Assembly (NCBI GenBank): GCA_002427755.1
Contig: DIYO01000009.1
Location: 1,119,296-1,183,295, forward strand
Direction: 5' to 3'
Length of the DNA stretch: 64,000 nt
Source of the DNA: Roseivirga sp. UBA6052
GTDB lineage: Bacteria; Bacteroidota; Bacteroidia; Cytophagales; Cyclobacteriaceae
Shown one piece after another: positions 58,354-64,000 of this stretch. How positions within the stretch are numbered: the first letter of the stretch is position 1; the number at the start of each line of letters is the position of its first letter. The position numbers and the translations under genes were made by a program. The notes under the pieces were generated by a model. The model made no database searches and was not told the origin of the DNA. It was given only the letters and a program-made list of their open reading frames with translations.

Positions 58354-60249
58354 ATGAGTGACAGAATTCATAGCCTTGGAGGGTATATTCACGAATACCA
58401 AAAGAGTGTTCAAGACCCTGAAACTTTTTGGGCAAGTATTGCAGATTCATTCCATTGGCAAAAGAAATGGGACAAATTAGTAGAATGGAATTTTGATGAA
58501 CCTAAAGTTGAGTGGTTCAAGAATGCCAAACTCAATATCACAGAAAATGTATTAGATCGACACCTCTATACAAGAGGAGATCAAGCGGCAATCATATGGG
58601 AGCCAAACGATCCTAACGAAGAGCACATTACGCTGACCTATAAAGAACTCCACGCTAAAGTATGTCAGTTTGCGAACGCCATGAAGGCAAAGGGGATCAA
58701 GAAAGGTGATCGCGTGATTATCTATATTCCAATGGTGCCCGAAGCAGCAATAGCTATGTTGGCTTGTGCTAGAATTGGTGCTGTGCATTCAGTGGTTTTT
58801 GCCGGTTTCTCCGCTTCTGCCTTGGCTGATAGAATCAATGACTGTGAGGCTAAAATGGTCTTAACTTCTGATGGTAACTTCAGAGGCGCAAAGCAAATTC
58901 CTGTGAAAGCCGTGGTAGATGAAGCAGTGGAGAATACACCTTCTATCGAAACTGTAATTACCCTAAAAAGAACGGGTCAGGAGGTGACCATGAAGGAAGG
59001 TAGAGATATTTGGTGGCATGATGCTATCGATGGAGTATCTACAGAGAATAAAGCCGAAGCAATGGATGCAGAGGACATGCTTTTTATTCTTTACACCTCA
59101 GGTTCTACAGGTAAGCCAAAAGGAGTAGTTCATACTTGTGGAGGCTATATGGTCTATACGTATTATTCCTTCAAAAATGTCTTCCAATACAATCAAGGAG
59201 ATGTCTATTGGTGTACAGCTGATGTCGGCTGGATCACGGGACACTCTTACATTGTATATGGACCACTACTCGCTGGTGCAACTTCCATTATGTTTGAAGG
59301 GGTACCGACCTTCCCTGATGCCGGTAGATTCTGGCAAGTATGCGATAAGCATCAGGTTAATCAGTTTTATACTGCGCCAACTGCCATTAGAGCACTTCAA
59401 GCTTTTGGTACGGAACCGATTGAGCCTTACAAACTAGATTCTCTCAAGGTTTTAGGTTCTGTGGGTGAACCGATAAACGAAGAAGCTTGGCACTGGTACC
59501 ATGATCATGTCGGAAAGGGTAGATGCCCAATAGTAGATACTTGGTGGCAAACTGAAACTGGAGGAATTTTGATCAGTCCATTAGCGGGAGTAACACCTAC
59601 AAAGCCTGCTTATGCAACGCTACCTCTACCAGGTATACAACCTGTTATTCTCGACAATGAGGGCAATGAATTGAAAGGTAATTCGGTTGAAGGAAATCTG
59701 TGTATCAAGTTCCCTTGGCCTTCTATGCTGAGAACTACTTATGGAGACCATGAGCGCTGCAGACAGACATATTTCTCTTCTTTTGCCGGTCACTACTTTA
59801 CAGGAGATGGTGTTAAAAGAGATGAGGATGGCTACTATAGAATTCTAGGTAGAGTTGATGATGTAATTAATGTATCTGGACACAGAATGGGTACTGCTGA
59901 AGTTGAAAATGCGATCAATGAGCACCCTATGGTAGTTGAATCCGCTGTTGTTGGTTATCCGCATGATATCAAAGGGCAAGGAATCTACGCTTATGTGATT
60001 TGCGATATGGAAGGTCGTTCAGAAGAGTCTCTTCAGAATGAAATTAAGCAAACGGTAACGAAGATTATTGGGCCAATTGCTAAGCCTGACAAGCTACAGA
60101 TTGTGCCAGGCTTACCTAAAACACGTTCAGGTAAAATCATGAGAAGAATCTTGAGAAAGATTGCTTCAGGAGATGCTTCAAATCTAGGTGATATTTCGAC
60201 CCTATTGAATCCTGAAGTAGTTGAGGCCATTAAGGAAGGGGCTCAATAA
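58354..60249 (+). CDS. acs: Acetyl-CoA synthetase
   Basis: Acs makes acetyl-CoA from acetate, ATP and CoA. The 631-residue protein has YTSGSTGKPKGVVHTCGGYMV, DTWWQTETGGILI (the Trp that limits acyl length), GRVDDVINVSGHRMGTAE and the acetylation-controlled Lys in RSGKIMRRILRKI near residue 595. It shares about the same length and all core motifs with the gene before, from which it likely arose by duplication. It ends the signalling-and-activation unit. Confidence 0.96.
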   Translation: MSDRIHSLGGYIHEYQKSVQDPETFWASIADSFHWQKKWDKLVEWNFDEPKVEWFKNAKLNITENVLDRHLYTRGDQAAIIWEPNDPNEEHITLTYKELHAKVCQFANAMKAKGIKKGDRVIIYIPMVPEAAIAMLACARIGAVHSVVFAGFSASALADRINDCEAKMVLTSDGNFRGAKQIPVKAVVDEAVENTPSIETVITLKRTGQEVTMKEGRDIWWHDAIDGVSTENKAEAMDAEDMLFILYTSGSTGKPKGVVHTCGGYMVYTYYSFKNVFQYNQGDVYWCTADVGWITGHSYIVYGPLLAGATSIMFEGVPTFPDAGRFWQVCDKHQVNQFYTAPTAIRALQAFGTEPIEPYKLDSLKVLGSVGEPINEEAWHWYHDHVGKGRCPIVDTWWQTETGGILISPLAGVTPTKPAYATLPLPGIQPVILDNEGNELKGNSVEGNLCIKFPWPSMLRTTYGDHERCRQTYFSSFAGHYFTGDGVKRDEDGYYRILGRVDDVINVSGHRMGTAEVENAINEHPMVVESAVVGYPHDIKGQGIYAYVICDMEGRSEESLQNEIKQTVTKIIGPIAKPDKLQIVPGLPKTRSGKIMRRILRKIASGDASNLGDISTLLNPEVVEAIKEGAQ

Positions 60250-60294
60250 GGAACTGAAGCCCTGTTGCATAGATCTTTTTGTTAGATTTAAGTA

Positions 60295-61188
60295 ATGAGG
60301 CATCATCACCATCATCATAATGCTGAACATAGCCATGGTTCTAAGAACCTTAAGGTGGCCTTCTTCCTTAATTTCTCCTTTACCATTATAGAGGTTATTG
60401 GAGGCTTATGGACGGGTAGCTTGGCTATTTTGTCTGATGCGCTTCATGACCTTGGCGATTCATTGAGTATCGGGCTATCTTGGTATTTTCAGCACCTTTC
60501 TGATAATAAAGACAGCAATGAGAAATTCACGTATGGCTATAAGCGGTTCTCATTAATAGGTGCCATTGTAAACGCGGCAATCCTTTTAGTAGGTTCAGTG
60601 ATTATACTTTCTAGAGCGGCTCCTCAAATCCTTAATCCAAATGAAGTCAATGATGAGGGGATGCTCATCATTGCTGTATTTGGCGTAATCGTAAATGGTG
60701 CTGCAGTTTTTCGACTAAAGAAAGGGAAGACACTTAATGAAAAAGCCATAAGACTTCACTTGTTGGAAGATGTTTTGGGTTGGATTGCGGTATTGCTCGG
60801 CAGTTTGCTCATCATGTATTTCGACTGGCAATTCATCGACCCGCTTTTGTCTGTGGCTATTGGCATATTCATTATCTACAATGTCATTAAGAATCTCAAA
60901 GAGAGCTTTGGCATCATCCTTCAGACCACACCACCTGACATAGACCTTCGAACATTAAAAGATGGATTAAAGGCACTTCCGGAAGTGATCAACGTACATG
61001 ACTGCCACGTATGGTCTATGGATGGTGAATACCATGTTTTTTCTGCCCATATCGTTTTGGATAAAGCCTACGATCTTAACCAGATGGTAGAAACTAAATC
61101 CAAATCAAAACTCATCTTAAAAGAACTAGGCGTAGAGCATAGCACCCTTGAATTCGAGGTAGAAGGCGAAGATTGTAAAGGCTGCTAA
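60295..61188 (+). CDS. Cation diffusion facilitator (zinc-type) exporter with natural His6 N-terminus
   Basis: CDF proteins export zinc or similar metals from the cytosol in exchange for protons. The 297-residue protein has six membrane segments, the metal-site pairs HDLGDSL in segment two and HLLEDVLG in segment five, and a cytosolic C-terminal domain with VHDCHVWSMDGEYH. The N-terminus reads MRHHHHHHNAEHSHGS, a natural His-rich metal-loading tail. It is 45 bases after acs. Confidence 0.92.
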   Translation: MRHHHHHHNAEHSHGSKNLKVAFFLNFSFTIIEVIGGLWTGSLAILSDALHDLGDSLSIGLSWYFQHLSDNKDSNEKFTYGYKRFSLIGAIVNAAILLVGSVIILSRAAPQILNPNEVNDEGMLIIAVFGVIVNGAAVFRLKKGKTLNEKAIRLHLLEDVLGWIAVLLGSLLIMYFDWQFIDPLLSVAIGIFIIYNVIKNLKESFGIILQTTPPDIDLRTLKDGLKALPEVINVHDCHVWSMDGEYHVFSAHIVLDKAYDLNQMVETKSKSKLILKELGVEHSTLEFEVEGEDCKGC

Positions 61189-61218
61189 CCTCCACATTAT
61201 TTATACTAGTACTAGCTA

Positions 61219-61249
61219 TTTGACGGAGTAGTTCCGGCATATACTTTTG
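61219..61249 (+). promoter_or_regulatory. Consensus Bacteroidota promoter of the haem receptor gene
   Basis: TTTG (61219-61222) and TACTTTTG (61242-61249) with a 19-base spacer match the Bacteroidota consensus very well. A CTAGTACTAG palindrome lies just upstream at 61206-61215. The ATG is 31 bases downstream. Confidence 0.75.
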
Positions 61250-61279
61250 CGTAACATTTATTAAGACTAAATCTAAATA

Positions 61280-63550
61280 ATGCAAAAAGTATTAGCTGTT
61301 TTATTGCTAGGGCTGATTTTGACCCCACTGGATTCTCAGACTTTATCATTTATCGATAAGGAATCAGGTGAAGGTATTAATGGATTAATGCTTCAAGTAC
61401 AGGAACTTGATGGAGGCTTAGTTGAGAATTACGTGACTACCAGTGAAGGGAAGATTGAGACCAGGTTAAACTTCCCAATCATGTTTGTAACTAGTCATTT
61501 AGGATATGAAGTGATTACTGATACGCTCAACAATGCGAAGGACTATGTCTTTAATCTCATACCAAAAGTAGTTGACCTAGAAGAGGTAGTAGTGACCGGT
61601 CAATTTGTACCCCAATCAGCAAGAAACTCTGTTTTCAAAGTTCGTCAGATTGGAAGGCAAGAAATTAAGAGGCGAGGGGCTGTCACCTTAGAGGAGGCGC
61701 TTAATAACCAGCTAAACATTAGAATCAATCAAGATCTCGCTATTGGTAGCTCCACCATTAGTCTGCAAGGCATTTCAAGTCAAAATGTTAAGATTCTTTT
61801 AAATGGAGTGCCTCTAGTGAGTAGAACCGGCAACGGTAATGGGGCAGACTTAAGTCAGATCAATCTTCAGAATATTGAAAGGATTGAAGTGGTAGAAGGC
61901 CCGATGGCCGTAAACTTTGGTGCAAATGCACTAGCAGGGGTGATAAATCTTATTAACAAGAAGGAATTTGAAAACAGAACAGAACTTCAGGCGATCATTC
62001 AAACCGAAACGGCAGGTAATGAGTGGGGGACCAATGGCGGTAGACATATTGCCTCTGTAAATCTAAACCATAGAATTAGTGAAAATTGGTCAACGCTCAT
62101 TGGTGTGCAAGGCAATGATTTCAGAGGCTTTCAAGGAGTGGCATTACCCAGAATGCATGAGTGGAATCCAAAGGCACAGTTAACAGGTAATGCACTCATT
62201 CAATATCAAAATGATAATCATAGCTTTAATTACAGACTCGATTTATTAGATGAGCTCATTGAAGACTTCGGTAATCTACAGAACAACTTTCTAACATCTG
62301 GTGAGAACCAACCTTTCGCTATTGATGAAACTTACGAGAGCTTTAGACATAGTCATCAAGTTCAGGCGGAGGGTAGTTTTTCATTCTTACCAAGGTATTC
62401 TGCCTTCGCTTCTTATTCTGACTTTCAGAGGCAAAAGAGCAGATTCTCGAAAAACATTGTAACCGGGACTGAAACACCCACAAGGGGTGTTGGAGATCAA
62501 GATTTGAGTACTTACAACGTATGGGAGTTTGGAGCCACCGGTTTCTTGAACCCATTGGCAAATCTAGATCTTCAAATTGGTTATCAGATTACAGCAGAGG
62601 AAGTTGGTGGAGGGCGTATTCTCAACGAGAGTCAAGGCATTCAAGAGTATGGATTTTACTCATCTGCAGAGTGGAGTGTCTCTCAGGCACTCACCATAAG
62701 ACCTGGACTTAGGTTTAATACGAACAGTGCATTCGGTGGTCAACTGGTGCCTTCGCTACAATTGAAACAGACCATTTCTGAAAAGACTCAGTTGAGATTT
62801 TCTTATGGCAGAGGTTTTCGGTCTCCTTCTGTGAGAGAACTCTACTTCGAATTTGTGGATTCAAATCACAGAATCTTTGGTAATCCGGACCTTAATCCTG
62901 AAACCTCTAACCACTTCAGTGTCAATTCAACTTCAGAATACATGGTGGGCTCAAACCCTATTAAAGCCGAATTGAATGTCTTCTATAATGATATTCAAGA
63001 CCAGATTGCCATTGGTCAGAACATTAATGATGTGACCAGTACAACTTATCTGAATATTAATCGATTTAGAACGGTTGGGGTGAGTTTGGCACAACATGCA
63101 ACAATCGGAAGAATTAAAGCCAATCTAGGGTTCTCTTATATCGGTAGATATAATCAGCTCACAGATGCAGAGGCCGATTTATCAACTTTTTTCTATTCAC
63201 CTGAAGTGAATGCTAACGTCTTCTACAACCTACCGAATGATAAGACCAGTATTAATTTCTTCTATAAATACACTGGGCGACTACAGTCTTATTTCACAGA
63301 AACCAATGATCAGAATGAAGAAGTTGTAAGCATAGGGGAGATCAGTGATTATCATTGGATTGATGCTACGCTTAATCACAGCATCAACGAGGCATTTCAG
63401 CTCGTTGTAGGTGCAAGAAATTTATTAAACATCACACAAGTCAATAATTCTGGGCCCACTGGTGGTGCTCATTCAGGAGGACCTCAAGTTCCGGTTTCAT
63501 TCGGTCGGTCTCTCTTCTTAAAACTTAGCTATAATCTTAATTTAAAATGA
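61280..63550 (+). CDS. TonB-dependent receptor, probably for haem (HmuR-like)
   Basis: An outer-membrane receptor of 756 residues: a signal peptide (VLAVLLLGLILTPLDS), a short carboxypeptidase-regulatory-like N-terminal domain, a TonB-box-like DLEEVVVTGQ, a plug (TISLQGISSQNVKILLNGVPLVSR... VVEGPMAVNFGANALAGVINLINKK) and a barrel with FSYGRGFRSPSVRELYFEF, FGNPDLNPETSNHF, ending KLSYNLNLK. The HmuY-type lipoprotein gene overlaps its stop by 4 bases (ATGA), so haem or a similar porphyrin is the likely ligand. In its NPDL region the barrel has the usual haem-receptor form. Confidence 0.9.
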   Translation: MQKVLAVLLLGLILTPLDSQTLSFIDKESGEGINGLMLQVQELDGGLVENYVTTSEGKIETRLNFPIMFVTSHLGYEVITDTLNNAKDYVFNLIPKVVDLEEVVVTGQFVPQSARNSVFKVRQIGRQEIKRRGAVTLEEALNNQLNIRINQDLAIGSSTISLQGISSQNVKILLNGVPLVSRTGNGNGADLSQINLQNIERIEVVEGPMAVNFGANALAGVINLINKKEFENRTELQAIIQTETAGNEWGTNGGRHIASVNLNHRISENWSTLIGVQGNDFRGFQGVALPRMHEWNPKAQLTGNALIQYQNDNHSFNYRLDLLDELIEDFGNLQNNFLTSGENQPFAIDETYESFRHSHQVQAEGSFSFLPRYSAFASYSDFQRQKSRFSKNIVTGTETPTRGVGDQDLSTYNVWEFGATGFLNPLANLDLQIGYQITAEEVGGGRILNESQGIQEYGFYSSAEWSVSQALTIRPGLRFNTNSAFGGQLVPSLQLKQTISEKTQLRFSYGRGFRSPSVRELYFEFVDSNHRIFGNPDLNPETSNHFSVNSTSEYMVGSNPIKAELNVFYNDIQDQIAIGQNINDVTSTTYLNINRFRTVGVSLAQHATIGRIKANLGFSYIGRYNQLTDAEADLSTFFYSPEVNANVFYNLPNDKTSINFFYKYTGRLQSYFTETNDQNEEVVSIGEISDYHWIDATLNHSINEAFQLVVGARNLLNITQVNNSGPTGGAHSGGPQVPVSFGRSLFLKLSYNLNLK

Positions 63551-64000
63551 TAAACAAAAAAGCCCTGTTCGTACTACTACTCTGTGCGACAATTGTAACA
63601 ACAAGTTGTGATAATGAGGATATTCCAACTATCGCACCTCCTGCTTCAGGAGCAATTATTAACCCTCAGGTAGGTGGCGCCAATCAACCCAATCAGGTAT
63701 TCATTGATCTATCCAAGGAGCGCCAAGTGGCTATAGAAAGAGCGTCTTGGGATTTAGGTTTCTATACTGGCTCTGAGTATCGGGTAATCCTTAACAATAC
63801 CGTAAGCGCTTTGGCTAGAAGTCTTGATAAGACTGATTTGAACGAAGTGACAGCTCAGGACACTCTTGGTTTTGGTGCACAATTAGATGTTGATGTGATT
63901 TTCTCCTCTCTATTTGGCCGTCCTCCGTCATGGTTATCTGATGTAACTAATTGGGCAGATGATCCTTCTGGAGATCTGGATAAAACCGCCATTGATGAGA
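63547..64000 (+). CDS. HmuY-family lipoprotein, 3' end cut by window
   Basis: The frame starts at ATG 63547 and stays open to the window end (151 codons). It has a lipoprotein signal with the lipobox TTSC (residues 18-21: MINKKALFVLLLCATIVTTSC), and then matches HmuY-family proteins: VFIDLSKERQVAIERASWDLGFYTGSEYRVILNNTV. HmuY captures haem at the outer-membrane surface and hands it to HmuR. It is translationally coupled to the receptor before it. The two haem-contact His residues lie beyond the window or are not visible here. Confidence 0.88.
   Translation, partial: MINKKALFVLLLCATIVTTSCDNEDIPTIAPPASGAIINPQVGGANQPNQVFIDLSKERQVAIERASWDLGFYTGSEYRVILNNTVSALARSLDKTDLNEVTAQDTLGFGAQLDVDVIFSSLFGRPPSWLSDVTNWADDPSGDLDKTAIDE

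Noticed and set aside
56437..60249. Recent tandem duplication of one acyl-CoA synthetase gene
   Set aside because: The two proteins share motifs but differ throughout and match separate subfamilies (PrpE-like and Acs), so any duplication is old.
1..64000. CRISPR array, tRNA, rRNA, prophage or integrase site
   Set aside because: No regular direct repeats with spacers, no tRNA- or rRNA-like sequence, and no phage structural or integrase gene was seen on either strand.

Overview
The window looks like a piece of the chromosome of a marine-type Bacteroidota, most likely a member of the Cytophagales related to Roseivirga or Fulvivirga. The evidence is an AT-rich genome, a fused SecDF, a BatD protein, TonB-dependent receptors with carboxypeptidase-regulatory-like N-terminal domains, a HmuY-type lipoprotein, weak Shine-Dalgarno sequences, and promoters of the Bacteroidota TTTG / TAnnTTTG type. 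The genus is an inference. I saw no rRNA, tRNA, CRISPR array, prophage or complete insertion sequence.

Layout. 1-4.1 kb: the end of a uridine kinase gene, a small membrane-anchored protein and secDF. 4.1-10.3 kb (minus strand): a GCS2-type amidoligase with CBS domains overlapping a zinc deacylase, then guaB, a class V aminotransferase-fold enzyme and a thioredoxin-like protein. 10.3-16 kb: a vitamin-uptake region with PnuC, a NadR-type kinase, a TPP riboswitch, the TonB receptor it controls, a ROK glucokinase and a degenerate thiamine pyrophosphokinase-like protein. 16-20 kb: a BlaI/BlaR1-type pair with two clear operator palindromes, an alpha/beta hydrolase and PrmC. 20-25.6 kb: RibD, a free-methionine sulfoxide reductase, Psd, glutamate dehydrogenase, CdsA, a DUF2007 protein and a CPBP protease. 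25.6-32 kb: DusB, an EamA exporter, a nuclease-fold protein that has lost catalytic residues, DinB and Crp-like proteins, and an unrecognised secreted protein made of four repeats of about 118 residues. 32-40 kb: TauE, an MFS sugar transporter, a GH31 glucosidase, a LacI-family regulator, fructose-bisphosphate aldolase and phosphofructokinase. 40-48 kb: an Nfu/symporter/AroC/BatD operon, RuvB-QueG, and ApbE. 49-60 kb: an acetate/propionate module. 60-64 kb: a zinc CDF exporter and a HmuR-HmuY haem uptake pair cut by the window end.

How the genes work together. The acetate module is the most coherent system. It holds an InsA-like DNA-binding protein, an outer-membrane porin, a DUF4212/SSS symporter pair, a small membrane protein, a symporter-histidine kinase fusion of the CrbS type, a receiver-only response regulator and two acyl-CoA synthetases. 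It should take up and activate short-chain acids under its own signalling control. In the sugar region an identical 14-base sequence containing CAATCGATTG lies upstream of both fba and pfkA, and a related CAAACGGTTG lies upstream of the GH31 gene. A LacI-family gene sits among them, so a small glycolytic regulon is plausible. Between that regulator and fba is a 431-base gap with a promoter-like sequence, a hairpin and a strong intrinsic terminator, which could be a small RNA or an attenuating leader.

The main things to re-examine are the four-repeat secreted protein, the structured gap before fba, the shared sites near glycolytic genes, the pseudoenzyme-like thiamine pyrophosphokinase homologue, the apparent domestication of an IS1 InsA-like protein at the acetate cluster, and a nested palindromic repeat that supplies the last codons of ribD.
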